Source: Affinundibacterium flavidum
GTDB taxonomy: Bacteria; Pseudomonadota; Gammaproteobacteria; Burkholderiales; Burkholderiaceae_D
Assembly: GCF_014284175.1 (NCBI RefSeq)
Contig: NZ_JACOGA010000010.1
Coordinates: 1 to 64,000 of the forward strand
Length of the DNA: 64,000 nucleotides
Reading direction: 5' to 3'
The position numbers and the translations under genes are program-made. Below the pieces are notes generated by a model, which did no database searches, had not been told where the DNA came from, and saw only the letters and a program-made list of their open reading frames with translations. Of this stretch, positions 1 to 11,020 are shown piece by piece. Each line of letters begins with the position of its first letter. Within the stretch, counting starts at the first letter, position 1.

Positions 1-134
1 TCTACCTGATCAACCACTGACAATTTAAAGGCTAAGGTGTAATCTCTTTGACTCCTGCGTTCTGTCGATTTCATTGACGTTCCTTTCCATTACGAAGAAA
101 ACTGTCAATCTATTTCAGGACGGGTCAACCGTCG
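1..134. other. window edge, no gene recognised
   Basis: No convincing coding region is visible on either strand before the terminator of the decarboxylase gene. It may be the flank of a gene lying outside the window. Confidence 0.4.
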
Positions 135-174
135 AAAAAAAGCCGCACTTTAGATTGAGTGCGGCTTTTTTCCG
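135..174 (-). terminator. Rho-independent terminator of the decarboxylase gene
   Basis: A perfect stem (agccgcact / agtgcggct) is flanked by an A-run on the left and a T-run on the right, so it can stop transcription from either side. It lies about 40 nt past the stop codon of the leftward decarboxylase gene. Confidence 0.85.
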
Positions 175-213
175 ATAAGCGGTCTTGCTTGTGGGTTTAT
201 TACTCTACATTTA

Positions 214-2484
214 TTACTCTACATTTTCTGCGCCCTTGGGGACGCAGTCAACAAAGTAGCCACGCTTACCGTCGACTTCTGCTTTGACCAAACCATGACA
301 ATCGGTTTCAAAACCAGGGAATTGGTCGTTAAACGCTCGCACAAATTTGAGGTAATCAACGATCGTTTTATTAAAACGTTCACCTGGAATCAATAAAGGA
401 ATACCCGGTGGATATGGTGTCAACAAAATCGCTGTGACGCGACCTTCCAGATCATCGATCGATACGCGTTCGATTTCACGATGCGCCATTTTCGCAAAGG
501 CGTCGGAAGGCTTCATCGCTGGCTGCATGTCGGATAAATACATTTCTGTCGTTAAACGGGCGACATCATGTACTTTGTAAACTTCGTGAATGCTTTGACA
601 TAAATCACGCAAGCCTGCACCTTCATAGCGCGGGTTTGCAGCTGCAAACTCGGGCAAGATACGCCACATCGGTTGATTCTTGTCGTAGTCATCTTTGAAC
701 TGCTGTAACGCGGTCAACAATGTGTTCCAACGACCTTTGGTAATGCCGATCGTGAACATGATGAAGAATGAATACAATCCGCATTTTTCGATGATAACGC
801 CGTGTTCTGCCAAATACTTAGTGACGATAGAAGCTGGAATACCGGTTTCGCCAAATTTACCTTCGAGTGATAAACCTGGGGTAACGATAGTGGCTTTGAT
901 CGGATCGAGCATGTTGAAGCCCGGTGCGAGTTTGCCGAAACCATGCCAGTCATCTTCAGCATGGATCATCCAATCTTCTTGCGTACCTACACCGTTTTCG
1001 GAAAGGTCTTCCGGTCCCCAAACCTGGAACCACCAGTCTTGCCCCCATTCTTGGTCAACTTTACGCATCGCACGGCGGAAGTCCAGCGCTTCCAAAATAG
1101 ATTCTTCAACTAGTGCTGTTCCGCCTGGGGCTTCCATCATCGCCGCCGCGATATCGCAAGAAGCGATAATCGAATATTGTGGTGAAGTTGATGTATGCAT
1201 CAGATAGGCTTCGTTGAAACTGTCTTTGTCCAACTTGACGGTCTCAGATTCACGCACCAAGATTTGTGAAGCTTGTGAAATACCTGCCAGCAATTTGTGT
1301 GTCGATTGCGTTGAGAAAATCATCGACTTCTTCGCACGTGGGCGTTCTTTGCCAATCGCGTGCATGTCTTGATAAAAGTTGTGGAAGGTTGCATGTGGCA
1401 ACCAAGCTTCATCGAAGTGCAGCGTGTCGATTTCGCCGTCCAGTAGTTCTTTTAGCGTTTCGACGTTGTACAAGACGCCATCATAAGTTGATTGGGTAAT
1501 CGTCAAGATACGTGGTTTCTTGTTTTTTGCTTTTCTGGCGAAAGGGTTTGCTTCAATTTTCTTGCGTATGCTTTCCATGGAAAATTCTTCCAATGGAATC
1601 GGACCGATAATGCCGAGGTGATTGCGGGTCGGCATCAAGAAGACGGGAATAGCGCCGCACATGATGATGGAGTGTAAAATCGATTTGTGACAGTTACGAT
1701 CCACCACGACGATGTCGCCAGGTGCAACGGTTGAATGCCACACCATCTTGTTCGAAGTCGACGTGCCGTTGGTGACAAAATAGCAGTGGTCCGCATTGAA
1801 AATACGCGCAGCATTACGCTCAGATGCCGCGACGGGACCTGTATGGTCAAGCAATTGACCGAGTTCTTCCACCGCATTACAGACGTCAGCACGCAACATG
1901 TTTTCACCAAAGAATTGGTGGAACATTTGACCAATTGGTGATTTTAAAAACGCTACACCACCGGAATGACCTGGGCAATGCCAAGAGTAAGAACCATCGT
2001 TTGCATAATGAACTAGGGCGCGGAAGAATGGCGGTGCCAAGCCATCTAAGTAAGATTTAGCTTCGCGAATAATATGGCGTGCTACAAACTCAGGTGTGTC
2101 CTCAAACATGTGAATAAAGCCATGCAATTCACGCAAAATATCATTCGGGATATGGCGCGAGGTGCGCGTTTCACCGTAGAGATAAATTGGGATATCGGCA
2201 TTTTTGTAGCGAATTTCTTCGACGAAAGCGCGCAAAGGTTTCAGGGCGAAATCACTTTCTTCATCGGTACCTTCGCCGAACTCTTCATCGTCGATAGACA
2301 GAATAAAAGCAGAAGCGCGCGATTGCTGTTGGGCGAATTGAGATAAGTCGCCATAACTGGTCACACCCAGAACTTCCATACCTTCTTTTTCCATGGCATC
2401 GGCAAGTGCACGAATACCAAGACCAGAAGTGTTTTCAGAACGGAAATCTTCGTCAATGATGACGATGGGGAAGCGGAATTTCAT
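214..2484 (-). CDS. Orn/Lys/Arg decarboxylase, probably arginine decarboxylase
   Basis: PLP-dependent fold-type I decarboxylase that removes CO2 from a basic amino acid to give a polyamine precursor, and in some bacteria gives acid resistance. Residues 1-130 form the flavodoxin-like wing domain. The PLP domain follows, with DEAW near residues 358-361 and the Schiff-base lysine in STHK (about Lys397). The 756-residue length matches inducible arginine decarboxylases of the AdiA type better than lysine or ornithine enzymes of about 710 residues, but substrate cannot be fixed from sequence. The start is supported by GGAG 8-11 nt upstream of the ATG. It is transcribed alone and ends at the terminator at 135-174. 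Confidence 0.9.
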   Translation of the reverse strand: MKFRFPIVIIDEDFRSENTSGLGIRALADAMEKEGMEVLGVTSYGDLSQFAQQQSRASAFILSIDDEEFGEGTDEESDFALKPLRAFVEEIRYKNADIPIYLYGETRTSRHIPNDILRELHGFIHMFEDTPEFVARHIIREAKSYLDGLAPPFFRALVHYANDGSYSWHCPGHSGGVAFLKSPIGQMFHQFFGENMLRADVCNAVEELGQLLDHTGPVAASERNAARIFNADHCYFVTNGTSTSNKMVWHSTVAPGDIVVVDRNCHKSILHSIIMCGAIPVFLMPTRNHLGIIGPIPLEEFSMESIRKKIEANPFARKAKNKKPRILTITQSTYDGVLYNVETLKELLDGEIDTLHFDEAWLPHATFHNFYQDMHAIGKERPRAKKSMIFSTQSTHKLLAGISQASQILVRESETVKLDKDSFNEAYLMHTSTSPQYSIIASCDIAAAMMEAPGGTALVEESILEALDFRRAMRKVDQEWGQDWWFQVWGPEDLSENGVGTQEDWMIHAEDDWHGFGKLAPGFNMLDPIKATIVTPGLSLEGKFGETGIPASIVTKYLAEHGVIIEKCGLYSFFIMFTIGITKGRWNTLLTALQQFKDDYDKNQPMWRILPEFAAANPRYEGAGLRDLCQSIHEVYKVHDVARLTTEMYLSDMQPAMKPSDAFAKMAHREIERVSIDDLEGRVTAILLTPYPPGIPLLIPGERFNKTIVDYLKFVRAFNDQFPGFETDCHGLVKAEVDGKRGYFVDCVPKGAENVE

Positions 2485-2704
2485 TTAGGTCTCCAAAAAG
2501 CCTGTTACGGGAGACGCCTGGGCCAGTGTGTTAAACCGCTTGCGCGCCGAAAAAATAAAGATGCGAATTTTCGCAGAAATGCAGGTTCAGATGTCAAAAA
2601 TATTGCCCTATTTTGTGCAGATTGCCTTGAAAGCCAACAAATTTCATCAGACTGTCATGGAATGCCCAAATATGCGCTTAATTTTGCTGTTCGAAATGCA
2701 AGAT

Positions 2705-3589
2705 TTAATTCGCCGTAGCCTTATTCATGAAGCTAAATCGCAGGCTATCGACTGAGTAAATGAGTAAACCCGACCAAATTCCCAGAAAACCTAATAGGCG
2801 TTCTTGGCTAAATTGTTCGTGATAAAGCCATACACCAATCAGTAATTGTATTGTTGGTGAGATGTATTGCATTAATCCTAAAGTTGCTAATGGTATGCGA
2901 CGCGCTGCGGCGGCGAACATGAGTAAGGGAATCGCGGTGATTGGGCCAACTGCTACTAACAATATCTGGGTGCCAGTTGCAGCCTGCAAAAACACACTTT
3001 GATTATTCAGGGCTAAATAAGTGAGATAGGCGAGCGCGAAGGGAAACAAAATCATGGTTTCCAGTGACAAGCCTTCCAATGCCCCCAAGGCCGCGGTTTT
3101 TCTGAGCAAGCCATACATCCCAAAAGTTGAGGCCAGCACCAAAGCAATCCAGGGTGGATGGCCAGTTTGCAAGCTTAACCACAGTACTCCCAGACCCGCA
3201 CAGGTAATCGCGCCCCATTGGACGGTTCGTAAGCGTTCTTTGAGTAGAATAAAACCGAGAAAAACATTCACCAAGGGTGTCATGAAATATCCCAGGCTGG
3301 CATCGACAATGCGATCATTGTTGATCGCCCAAATATACAAAAACCAATTTGCCAAGAGTAAAACGGCGCTCGCAGCAAAGCCAGCAAGTAACTTGGGCTG
3401 ACGAAATACGTCCACCAGCCAAGCCCATTGCTTACGTACACTTAATACCAATAATAGGAAGGCGAATGCCCACACCATACGATGTAGCAAAATTTCCACC
3501 GAAGGAACGCTGTGCAGCGCTTTGAAATAAATGGGAAATAAACCCCAAGCCGAATAGCAGGCCGCGGCGTAAATGATGCCTTTGCGCAT
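2705..3589 (-). CDS. rarD: RarD-like EamA-family permease
   Basis: Inner-membrane protein of 294 residues with about ten hydrophobic segments, in the drug/metabolite transporter superfamily. The N-terminus (GIIYAAACYSAWGLFPIYFK) and the LHSVPSVEILLHRMVWAF stretch are typical of RarD proteins. The family is named after an E. coli chloramphenicol-sensitivity phenotype, and the natural substrate is not settled. It is monocistronic, head to head with the MtfA-like gene. The 220-nt gap to the decarboxylase start holds no evident gene. Confidence 0.85.
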   Translation of the reverse strand: MRKGIIYAAACYSAWGLFPIYFKALHSVPSVEILLHRMVWAFAFLLLVLSVRKQWAWLVDVFRQPKLLAGFAASAVLLLANWFLYIWAINNDRIVDASLGYFMTPLVNVFLGFILLKERLRTVQWGAITCAGLGVLWLSLQTGHPPWIALVLASTFGMYGLLRKTAALGALEGLSLETMILFPFALAYLTYLALNNQSVFLQAATGTQILLVAVGPITAIPLLMFAAAARRIPLATLGLMQYISPTIQLLIGVWLYHEQFSQERLLGFLGIWSGLLIYSVDSLRFSFMNKATAN

Positions 3590-3735
3590 AGTGAGACTGG
3601 ATGTGAAATTGGCGGAAGCACTGATTATCGCAGCTTATGAATTTGCATGCTGATGGTGCGCAGAATATTGGTGATTTGCTGATAAATAAGAAGGCGCTAT
3701 TGAGTTCAAGCATCTGATGCCCAATTGAAGATGAT

Positions 3736-3763
3736 AGATCGCTGTATTTAGATCGCTGTATTG
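3736..3763. repeat. two-copy 14-bp tandem repeat before the MtfA-like gene
   Basis: The unit agatcgctgtatt(t/g) occurs twice in a row just before the coding region. The second copy creates an in-frame TTG at 3761 that could be mistaken for the start codon. Confidence 0.8.
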
Positions 3764-3790
3764 GCAATTTCTCTTCCCATAAGGAAAAAC

Positions 3791-4597
3791 ATGTGGTTAC
3801 TCGCGTTGATTGTTCTCGCACTTATTTTCGGTTTTTTTGTATTGCCTAAGTTACGTTTGCGCTATGTACTAGCAAAAGCGTTTCCACCTGCATATTCCAA
3901 AATTTTGCGTCAAAATGTACCAGGCTACAGTCGTATGCCCACGCATTTACAAATGCAATTAAAGCGTCGCATTCGTCAGTTTTTATATGAGAAGACTTTT
4001 GTCGGTTGTGGTGGTTTGGAGATTGATGATGAGATCCGATTGACGATTGCTGCGCGAGCCTGTTTGCTACTGTTAAATCGTGAAATAGAAGTGTATCCAA
4101 AGCTCACGCATGTGTTGGTTTATCCTAGCGCGTTTATCGCGCCGCGCCAGCAAATGGCAGCAGGTGGTATCGTCACCCACACCAATCAAACTTTGAGCGG
4201 AGAGTCTTGGAGTGATGGCCGTGTCATTTTGGCATGGGATCAAGTGGCGCATAATCCGCACACGGAAGAAATGGGGCAAGACGTCGTGATTCATGAGTTT
4301 GCACATCAGTTAGACAGCGAAGATGGCAATGTGAATGGCGCACCAATTTTGCCAACGACAGCAGCTTATCGTAGTTGGTCGCAAGTCATGGCGCAAGAAT
4401 TTGAGCGCTTGCAAAGCGCGCTTGCGCAGCATGAAGAGACATTAATTGACCCTTATGGCGCAACTAATCCAGCAGAATTTTTTGCGGTATCGAGTGAAGC
4501 ATTTTTCAAGAAAAGTCATGAACTCGCGTACTACCATGCGGCTTTATTTGAGCTCTTAAAAACTTACTATCGCGTGGACCCTAGAGAGTGGACATAG
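3791..4597 (+). CDS. mtfA: MtfA-like zinc metallopeptidase (M90 family)
   Basis: Zinc-dependent peptidase. Members of this family (E. coli MtfA) bind the Mlc repressor and have aminopeptidase activity. The HEFAH motif (HExxH) in VIHEFAHQLD gives the zinc ligands and catalytic Glu, and the downstream NPAEFFAVSSEAFF stretch is the conserved third-ligand region of the family. The N-terminus has one hydrophobic segment (WLLALIVLALIFGFFVLP), so the protein is probably membrane-anchored, unlike soluble E. coli MtfA. I chose the ATG at 3791 because AAGGA sits 5 nt upstream. An upstream TTG at 3761 is in frame but lies in a tandem repeat and has no ribosome binding site. Confidence 0.85.
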   Translation: MWLLALIVLALIFGFFVLPKLRLRYVLAKAFPPAYSKILRQNVPGYSRMPTHLQMQLKRRIRQFLYEKTFVGCGGLEIDDEIRLTIAARACLLLLNREIEVYPKLTHVLVYPSAFIAPRQQMAAGGIVTHTNQTLSGESWSDGRVILAWDQVAHNPHTEEMGQDVVIHEFAHQLDSEDGNVNGAPILPTTAAYRSWSQVMAQEFERLQSALAQHEETLIDPYGATNPAEFFAVSSEAFFKKSHELAYYHAALFELLKTYYRVDPREWT

Positions 4598-4758
4598 TTG
4601 TTTAAAATCAGCTTGTGAGCTTGTGATTTTCCGGCGCAATTCGCATAATGTGTGTTCTGCGCATGTTCTGTGTATGACTGTTTAGGTGAGTAGATTTCCG
4701 TCAGAGCAGTAAATGGTTCTGAACAGTCAATCAATGCTTTGGAAAAACATAGGGTGAT

Positions 4759-5478
4759 ATGTTGATAAATGCTATCAAAAAAATAGACAAAGTATTGGCG
4801 TGTGCATTGCTGTGCGCGGGCTTGTTGTTATCGGCTGCGACGCTGCATGCAGAAGAAGTAAAATGCCCGAAAACACTAGCATGGAAAGACGCCACGCATT
4901 TGCAAAGAACATCGTATAACGGCAATCTTGCAGCGAAAGCTGAATGGAGACTATATAGCGATGCGACCTATTCGATGCTAGAAGTCGATGGAAACATTAG
5001 TCAATTATTGCAATTGTCTAATGGTTTGAGCCTTACTTTTGGTAAGCAGCGCCCCAATCCTAAAGATTTTGCTGAAATTTCAAATGCGGTTGCTACTCCC
5101 ATGTGGGATGCCGGTATCGCGAATCTCTTACGTTTTCCTACGCCATGCGTCTTGAAAGCTGGCGAAAGCTTGCCTTTTAATGAGCGTGATTTTATTTATT
5201 GGAAAGCAAGCGATCCGCAGGCACAAAGGCAGATTTTTGGTTCATTAAAACGGCAAGGTTTGGTCGTTACTTATGCGATGGAAATCAAACGAGGAAAGTC
5301 GGATGAGCAGCTTGATAGTTTGTATGGGACTTGGGAGTATCAAACTAAGCTGGAGACATTTCCGGAGAATACTGAGATTCAAGGTTGGCATGTGTTTCGA
5401 GGGAATGATTATCTCAAAACGGTGACTACGGCAAGCCGACTTACTTTGCGTGAATTCTTGTTGCAATTGCAGAATTGA
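4759..5478 (+). CDS. exported protein of unknown function
   Basis: Protein of 239 residues with a clear signal peptide: Lys-rich start, the hydrophobic stretch LACALLCAGLLLSAATLHA, and likely cleavage after LHA. The mature part has two cysteines (KCPKT and TPCVLK) that could form a disulfide, and is otherwise soluble and mixed alpha/beta in appearance. I do not recognise the family. The start ATG has AGGGTGAT just upstream. The gene ends before a 12-bp tandem array and a strong hairpin shared with the convergent mutS gene. Confidence 0.7.
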   Translation: MLINAIKKIDKVLACALLCAGLLLSAATLHAEEVKCPKTLAWKDATHLQRTSYNGNLAAKAEWRLYSDATYSMLEVDGNISQLLQLSNGLSLTFGKQRPNPKDFAEISNAVATPMWDAGIANLLRFPTPCVLKAGESLPFNERDFIYWKASDPQAQRQIFGSLKRQGLVVTYAMEIKRGKSDEQLDSLYGTWEYQTKLETFPENTEIQGWHVFRGNDYLKTVTTASRLTLREFLLQLQN

Positions 5479-5504
5479 TTTGTGAATTAAATTCGAAGTT
5501 TTTT

Positions 5505-5540
5505 AAAAATTATTCTAAAAATTATTCTAAAAATTATTTC
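5505..5540. repeat. 3 x 12-bp tandem array after the stop codon
   Basis: The unit aaaaattattct is repeated three times (last copy 11/12), between the stop codon at 5478 and the hairpin at 5557-5583. It is one of several similar arrays in this window. Confidence 0.9.
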
Positions 5541-5556
5541 GAAAATTTGATTAAAA

Positions 5557-5583
5557 ACGAAGTCGTGAAGTACGACTTCGTTT
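5557..5583. terminator. bidirectional terminator between the exported-protein gene and mutS
   Basis: A perfect 10-bp stem (acgaagtcgt / acgacttcgt) with a 5-nt loop is flanked by A-rich sequence on the left and TTT on the right. It serves two convergent genes. Confidence 0.8.
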
Positions 5584-5655
5584 CTGCGTGCCTGTGCTTT
5601 ATTTTGCTTTGTTTTGTACTTCATCTTGAGCTTCGTTTTGGGCGTTGAACACGTC

Positions 5656-8298
5656 TTATTCTTGCTTCGCTAATGCTTTCAACTTGTACAAAGCGTCCAA
5701 TGCCTCTCGTGGCGTCATCGCGTCAGGATCGATTTCATCCATCGCTAACAACAATGCTGAATCTTGAATGATGTCGACTTGCTCAGACGGCGTAAGATCT
5801 TCGGGGCTGCTATTCCCTGAGCTGCTGGAAAATAAATCAAACTGCGGCGTACTCTGTAAAGATTGTGCTTCTAAATCCGCTAAATGTTTACGTGCTGCGC
5901 GGATTACTGGTTGCGGAATGCCTGCTAACTGCGCAACTTGTAGACCATAACTTTGGGATGCAGGGCCAGCTTGTACCGCATGTAAAAACACGATATTTTC
6001 TTTGTGCTCAATTGCTGACAAATGCACGTTTTCAGCGCTTGGATGAATATCGGGTAACTGCGTCAATTCAAAATAATGGGTCGCAAACAGCGTGTAACTT
6101 TTTGAAGTCATGATCAGATGTCGCGCGATCGCCCATGCCAATGCAAGACCATCAAAGGTCGACGTACCACGGCCGACTTCATCCATCAAAACTAAAGAAT
6201 TTTCTGTCGCGCCATGCAAAATTGCCGCGGATTCTGTCATCTCCACCATGAAGGTAGAACGTCCGCCTGCAAGATCATCGGCCGCACCAATACGTGTGAA
6301 AATACGATCAATGGGTCCAATAGTCGCTTGGGTCGCTGGGACATAACTACCGATATAAGCGAGTAAAGTGATTAGCGCAGTTTGGCGCATAAAGGTCGAT
6401 TTACCGCCCATGTTCGGACCGGTGATCAATAACAGTTTGCGCTCGGCAGATAGCTGGCAATCATTCGCAATAAAGCGTTCGATCTGATTTTCAACGACAG
6501 GATGGCGACCTTGCACGATATCTAAAGTTGGTTCGCTGACTAACTGCGGTGCGCACCAATTATTTTTCATCGCATGATCGGCCAGGCTGACCAAGGCATC
6601 TAATTGCGCGATTGCATGTGCAATGGTTTGCAAGGTTTGAATATGCGGCAACAAATCTTGTAGCAGTTTTTCATACAAGATTTTTTCACGCACCAGGGCA
6701 CGCTCTTGCGCAGACAACGCCTTGTCTTCAAATGCTTTCAGTTCAGGTGTGATGTAACGCTCGGCATTTTTTAAAGTTTGACGACGGCGATAATTATCGG
6801 GCACTTTATCGGCTTGACCGTTCGTGACTTCAATGTAAAAACCGTGCACTTTATTGTATTCAACACGCAAATTCGCGATGCCAGTACGCGCGCGCTCTGA
6901 GGTTTCCAGATCGATCAAAAATTGACCTGCGTTTTCTGAGAGCGAGCGCAATTCGTCGAGTTCAGCATCAAAGCCTGTCGCTATCACGCCACCATCGCGC
7001 ACCATCGTTGCTGGTTGTGGCATCAGCGAGCGTTCTAATAAATCTAAACACTCGTTCGGTGTCGCCAGATTGCTCAATGACTGCGTCAATAATTGTGGTT
7101 CATTATTTTTCAAACACATAGACACATAAGTACGCACTGTGCCCAGATGTTGTACACCATCACGTAAGGCCGCAAGATCGCGCGGACGTGCAGAAAGCAG
7201 GGCGATGCGTGTGGTGATGCGTTCTATGTCTGGTATTGACGTTAAGGTGTTCGATAAGCCTGTCGTCGCATCGGCTTGCAATAAGGCATCGATAGCCTGA
7301 TGCCTGCTGCGCGCGATTTGCTGGTCGCGTCGTGCATGATGTAACCAATGGCGCAGTAAACGTGAGCCCATCGCAGTACGACAGTGGTCAAGCAAAGAAA
7401 ATAAAGTCGGTGATTCTTGACCGCGTAAAGTTTCGGTTAATTCCAGGTTGCGACGTGTTGCAGTATCGAGTCCGATAAACTCGTTTTCAGACTCTACGCT
7501 GAGCGAATTGACGTGTTTTAATCCGCGCCCTTGAGTCGATTCGGCATAACGTAATAATGCGCCAGCAGCACCCAAAGCTGCGCCAAAATTCTCAACACCA
7601 AAACCTGTCAATGTGGAAGTCGCGAGTTGATCTTGTAAAGACTTTTGACCTTGCTTCAAGTCGAAATGCCAGTCAGGTACTTCAGAAAATTTGCCCGGCA
7701 ATTCATGACGAAATTCTTCCAACATTAAACCACCAGCGGAGACTAAAACTTCGGCAGGCGAGATTCGTTCTAATTCTTGTTGCAGGCGCGCTTGTAGCGA
7801 TTTTTCATCGGTACTAAATTCCATCAACTTCAATGCGCCGCTTGCTAGAGACAACCAGGCTAAGCCAATGTTGACAGTCTTGCGTTGGCTCAACAAACAC
7901 ATCGCCAATAAAGGACGTTCTGCTTTTTCAGGTAGTAAATCAGTATCGGTTAAAGTACCTGGTGTGATTACGCGCATGACCTTGCGTTCTACTGGACCTT
8001 TGCTCGTCGCAGGATCTCCAATTTGCTCACAAATTGCCGCTGATTCACCTATCTTTACCAACTTGGCCAGGTAAGGTTCTATAGAATGAAAAGGAATGCC
8101 CGCCATCTTAATCGGTGCACCATTCGACGTTCCGCGTTGCGTTAAGGTGATGCCCAAAATGCGCGAAACTTTTTCAGCATCTTCAAAAAACAATTCATAA
8201 AAATCGCCCATGCGATAGAACACCAAGGTATCGGGATAATCCGCTTTGATACCTAGGTATTGCTTCATCATTGGGGTGTGGGTTTCGGTGGTAGCCAT
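5656..8298 (-). CDS. mutS: DNA mismatch repair protein MutS
   Basis: Recognises mismatches and small loops and starts methyl-directed repair with MutL. The N-terminal mismatch-binding domain carries the Phe-x-Glu motif in [15 protein letters not shown]. The connector, clamp and lever domains follow, then the C-terminal ATPase with Walker [10 protein letters not shown] (about residue 630) and Walker [17 protein letters not shown]. The 880-residue length is normal (E. coli has 853). No clear ribosome binding site precedes the ATG, which sits in an AT-rich leader. It is transcribed alone and converges on the exported-protein gene. Between its stop and the shared terminator, 5590-5640 shows a loose 12-nt periodicity. 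Confidence 0.98.
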   Translation of the reverse strand: MATTETHTPMMKQYLGIKADYPDTLVFYRMGDFYELFFEDAEKVSRILGITLTQRGTSNGAPIKMAGIPFHSIEPYLAKLVKIGESAAICEQIGDPATSKGPVERKVMRVITPGTLTDTDLLPEKAERPLLAMCLLSQRKTVNIGLAWLSLASGALKLMEFSTDEKSLQARLQQELERISPAEVLVSAGGLMLEEFRHELPGKFSEVPDWHFDLKQGQKSLQDQLATSTLTGFGVENFGAALGAAGALLRYAESTQGRGLKHVNSLSVESENEFIGLDTATRRNLELTETLRGQESPTLFSLLDHCRTAMGSRLLRHWLHHARRDQQIARSRHQAIDALLQADATTGLSNTLTSIPDIERITTRIALLSARPRDLAALRDGVQHLGTVRTYVSMCLKNNEPQLLTQSLSNLATPNECLDLLERSLMPQPATMVRDGGVIATGFDAELDELRSLSENAGQFLIDLETSERARTGIANLRVEYNKVHGFYIEVTNGQADKVPDNYRRRQTLKNAERYITPELKAFEDKALSAQERALVREKILYEKLLQDLLPHIQTLQTIAHAIAQLDALVSLADHAMKNNWCAPQLVSEPTLDIVQGRHPVVENQIERFIANDCQLSAERKLLLITGPNMGGKSTFMRQTALITLLAYIGSYVPATQATIGPIDRIFTRIGAADDLAGGRSTFMVEMTESAAILHGATENSLVLMDEVGRGTSTFDGLALAWAIARHLIMTSKSYTLFATHYFELTQLPDIHPSAENVHLSAIEHKENIVFLHAVQAGPASQSYGLQVAQLAGIPQPVIRAARKHLADLEAQSLQSTPQFDLFSSSSGNSSPEDLTPSEQVDIIQDSALLLAMDEIDPDAMTPREALDALYKLKALAKQE

Positions 8299-8438
8299 AT
8301 TTTTATTAATATTTTGTAAGTTGAATGCGAGAAAAATCGAATTCTTTTTGAAATTTCTTGAGGTGCGAAATCATAGCGCAAATACGCTCGAAGGCAGTGT
8401 AATTGCTATGGTTTTTTAAGCTTTGGCTTTATTAATGA

Positions 8439-8471
8439 AAAACGGGCAATGCTCGCACATTTGCCCGTTTT
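8439..8471 (-). terminator. terminator of the rhlE-like gene
   Basis: An 11-bp stem (aaaacgggcaa / ttgcccgtttt) with an 11-nt loop is followed on the minus strand by T-rich sequence. It lies 32 nt past the helicase stop codon. Confidence 0.85.
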
Positions 8472-8502
8472 GTCTTACTAATTACTGCAACACCGCTACC
8501 AA

Positions 8503-9900
8503 TTAAGCGCCGCCGCGACCACCTGAACGACGTGGTGTGCTTTGCTTAAATGCAGGCTTTGCGCCTGCAGGTTTTGGACCTGCATTGCGTGCGACATTGC
8601 TGCCAGCGGCCTTCGGCGCGCCTTGTGGACGGCTTGGTGCTTTGCTGCGATTGCCTCCACCATTACCCCCGCCATTACCACCACTACGGCCACGACCCTG
8701 CGCAGGATTTGGAAAACTGCGCAATTGTATTGGTTGTGCTTTTGCGTGTGGATCGGGAATGAAACCGTCAATAATTTCTTGCGGAATTTGGCGTTTAATA
8801 AATTTCTCAATATCGGCCAAGAGTTTGAATTCATCGACGCAGACTAAGGACACGGCTTCACCAGTAGCACCTGCGCGACCTGTACGGCCGATACGGTGTA
8901 CATAATCTTCGGCGACGTTTGGCAAGTCGTAATTGACAACGTGTGGCAATTGATCGATGTCGATACCACGGGCGGCGATGTCGGTTGCGACTAAGACGGT
9001 TAAGCTACCATCTTTGAATTCTGCCAAAGCTTTGGTGCGCGCGGATTGACTCTTATTGCCGTGAATTGCCATCGCATTAATTTCGTCGCGGATTAATTGT
9101 TCCACCAATTTATTCGCACCATGTTTGGTGCGGGTGAAAACTAAAACTTGCGACCATTTATGCGTCTTGATTAAGTGCGCCAGCATCGCTTGTTTTTTAT
9201 CACGATCAACCGGATGTACTTTTTGTGCAATCACTTCGACGGTGGAGTTGCGGCGAGCAACTTCTATCATTGCTGGGTTATTTAACAATTTATCGGCGAG
9301 CGTTTTGATATCGTCCGAGAAGGTGGCAGAGAACAATAAATTCTGACGCTTCGCAGGAAGTATCGCCAATACTTTTTTGATGTCATGGATGAAGCCCATG
9401 TCGAGCATGCGATCTGCTTCGTCCAATACCAAGATTTCGATATGGCGTAAATCGATGGTGCCTTGTTGATGATGATCGAGCAAGCGACCAGGTGTTGCGA
9501 CCAAAACGTCTACGCCAGTTTTAAGTAATTTGACTTGCGGATTGATGCCAACGCCACCAAAAATGACGCCAGAATTGAGAGGTGTATGTTTGCCGTAGGT
9601 GGAAACGCTTTCTTCCACTTGCGCCGCTAATTCACGGGTAGGTGTTAGGACTAAAACACGAATATTGCGGCGATCTGTTTTGTTTTTTGGAACAGGTGTG
9701 CTGCGCAACAGGCGTTCTAAGATCGGCAGGGTAAAACCCGCAGTTTTGCCTGTGCCAGTTTGTGCGCCAGCCAGTAAGTCGCCGCCTTTGATCACAGCAG
9801 GAATTGCCTGCGCTTGTATCGGTGTAGGGGTGGTGTAGCCGTGTTCGCTAACTGCGCGAACGATGGACTCGGAAAGACCGAGATCTGAAAATGTGGTCAT
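8503..9900 (-). CDS. rhlE: DEAD-box RNA helicase, RhlE type
   Basis: ATP-dependent RNA helicase involved in ribosome assembly and RNA turnover. It starts [14 protein letters not shown], then the Q motif ([11 protein letters not shown]), Walker [19 protein letters not shown] ([13 protein letters not shown]), SAT and [10 protein letters not shown], in the correct order. The last 80 residues are a low-complexity Gly/Asn/Arg/Pro/Ala tail with GGNGGGNGGG repeats, typical of the RNA-binding tails of this family. An in-frame TTG 21 nt upstream is possible, but the ATG at 9900 fits the family N-terminus. Strong ORFs seen on the other strand under the tail are by-products of its GC-rich repeats. Confidence 0.93.
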   Translation of the reverse strand: MTTFSDLGLSESIVRAVSEHGYTTPTPIQAQAIPAVIKGGDLLAGAQTGTGKTAGFTLPILERLLRSTPVPKNKTDRRNIRVLVLTPTRELAAQVEESVSTYGKHTPLNSGVIFGGVGINPQVKLLKTGVDVLVATPGRLLDHHQQGTIDLRHIEILVLDEADRMLDMGFIHDIKKVLAILPAKRQNLLFSATFSDDIKTLADKLLNNPAMIEVARRNSTVEVIAQKVHPVDRDKKQAMLAHLIKTHKWSQVLVFTRTKHGANKLVEQLIRDEINAMAIHGNKSQSARTKALAEFKDGSLTVLVATDIAARGIDIDQLPHVVNYDLPNVAEDYVHRIGRTGRAGATGEAVSLVCVDEFKLLADIEKFIKRQIPQEIIDGFIPDPHAKAQPIQLRSFPNPAQGRGRSGGNGGGNGGGNRSKAPSRPQGAPKAAGSNVARNAGPKPAGAKPAFKQSTPRRSGGRGGA

Positions 9901-9989
9901 GCTAATTTCTATATGAAACAAACTTCCCGCAGGGAGCGGGAAAGGTTTGGGTGCTGCTTGTTATGGCTTTTTTTGTACTGTGTGGCTAT

Positions 9990-10020
9990 GCGCATCGCTT
10001 ACTGTTTGAAAGCGATGCGC
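9990..10020. terminator. hairpin after suhB
   Basis: An 11-bp perfect stem (gcgcatcgctt / aagcgatgcgc) with a 9-nt loop lies 13 nt beyond the suhB stop. No T-run follows directly on the minus strand, so termination is likely but not certain. Confidence 0.55.
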
Positions 10021-10032
10021 CAAAAAAACGTT

Positions 10033-10827
10033 TTATTTTGCGAAGGCTTGTAGAGCGTTGACCATTTGACCGAATACTTTTGGTGTGCCTGCTAATACGT
10101 CGCCTTTGTACAGATAATCTGATTCACCAGAAAACGTACCGACAATGCCACCGGCTTCAGTCACGACCAAAGAACCTGCAGCGATATCCCATGGCGCTAA
10201 ACCTTTTTCAAAGAAACCATCTAAGCGACCCATGGCGACGTAGGCCAAATCTAAAGCGGCAGCACCTGGACGACGCAAGCCTTGGCATTTTTGCGTCATG
10301 ATTTTGTACATTTCCATGTATTCATCAAGACCCGCCATGTCGCGACCAGAGAAGCCTGTGCCGATTAAGGCATCAGCAATTTTGTCGCATTTCGTCACGC
10401 GGATACGTTTGTCATTTAAAAATGCGCCGCCGCCTTTGGATGCAGTGAACATTTCATTGCGGCTAGGGTCATAGATAACAGCTTGTGTGATGACGCCTTT
10501 TTGTTGCAGGGCGATGGAAACGCAATATTGTGGAAAACCGTGAATGAAATTAGTCGTGCCATCGAGCGGGTCGATGATCCAGACATTTTCATTGTCGTCA
10601 TGCAGATTTTTAGATGCGCCGGATTCTTCAGCAAGAATCGCGTGATCTGGATAAGCGGAAGTCAGCACCTCAATAATCGCAGCTTCGGCAGCGCGATCAA
10701 CTTCAGTTACGAAATCGTTGTATTGCTTTTCGCTGACTTGGACGCGGTCCACATCAAAAGAAGCACGATTAATAATAGTCGCGGCACGACGAGCGGCTTT
10801 AATTGCCGTATTGAGCATTGGGTGCAT
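10033..10827 (-). CDS. suhB: inositol-1-monophosphatase family protein SuhB
   Basis: Mg-dependent phosphatase that hydrolyses inositol phosphates. In E. coli SuhB also joins the rRNA transcription antitermination complex. The metal-binding motif [17 protein letters not shown] lies near residues 85-100, an acidic EES motif precedes it, and [15 protein letters not shown] lies near the C-terminus. The 264-residue length is typical. The ATG has ACGGAAAC upstream. It is divergent from trmJ, the usual arrangement in Burkholderiales. Confidence 0.95.
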   Translation of the reverse strand: MHPMLNTAIKAARRAATIINRASFDVDRVQVSEKQYNDFVTEVDRAAEAAIIEVLTSAYPDHAILAEESGASKNLHDDNENVWIIDPLDGTTNFIHGFPQYCVSIALQQKGVITQAVIYDPSRNEMFTASKGGGAFLNDKRIRVTKCDKIADALIGTGFSGRDMAGLDEYMEMYKIMTQKCQGLRRPGAAALDLAYVAMGRLDGFFEKGLAPWDIAAGSLVVTEAGGIVGTFSGESDYLYKGDVLAGTPKVFGQMVNALQAFAK

Positions 10828-11020
10828 AGAGTTTCCGTTAAAATGGCGGCAGCTCAGCCTTGAGTCTGGACTAGACCAAGGTCGTAAAGTTGTCGCACAA
10901 AGATGAATTAAAGAGCGGGGCGCTGTGAATTATGATTGAATCATTGCAGAATTGATTACATAAGCAAATCACATCGGCAACACAAACAACAAAAATTAAC
11001 GCGCAATCGCGCTATTTTAA

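Noticed and set aside
8536..8905. Long ORFs on the plus strand with Pro/Leu/Arg-rich repeats
   Set aside because: They are the complement of the Gly/Asn-rich tail of the RhlE-type helicase and have no start signals of their own.
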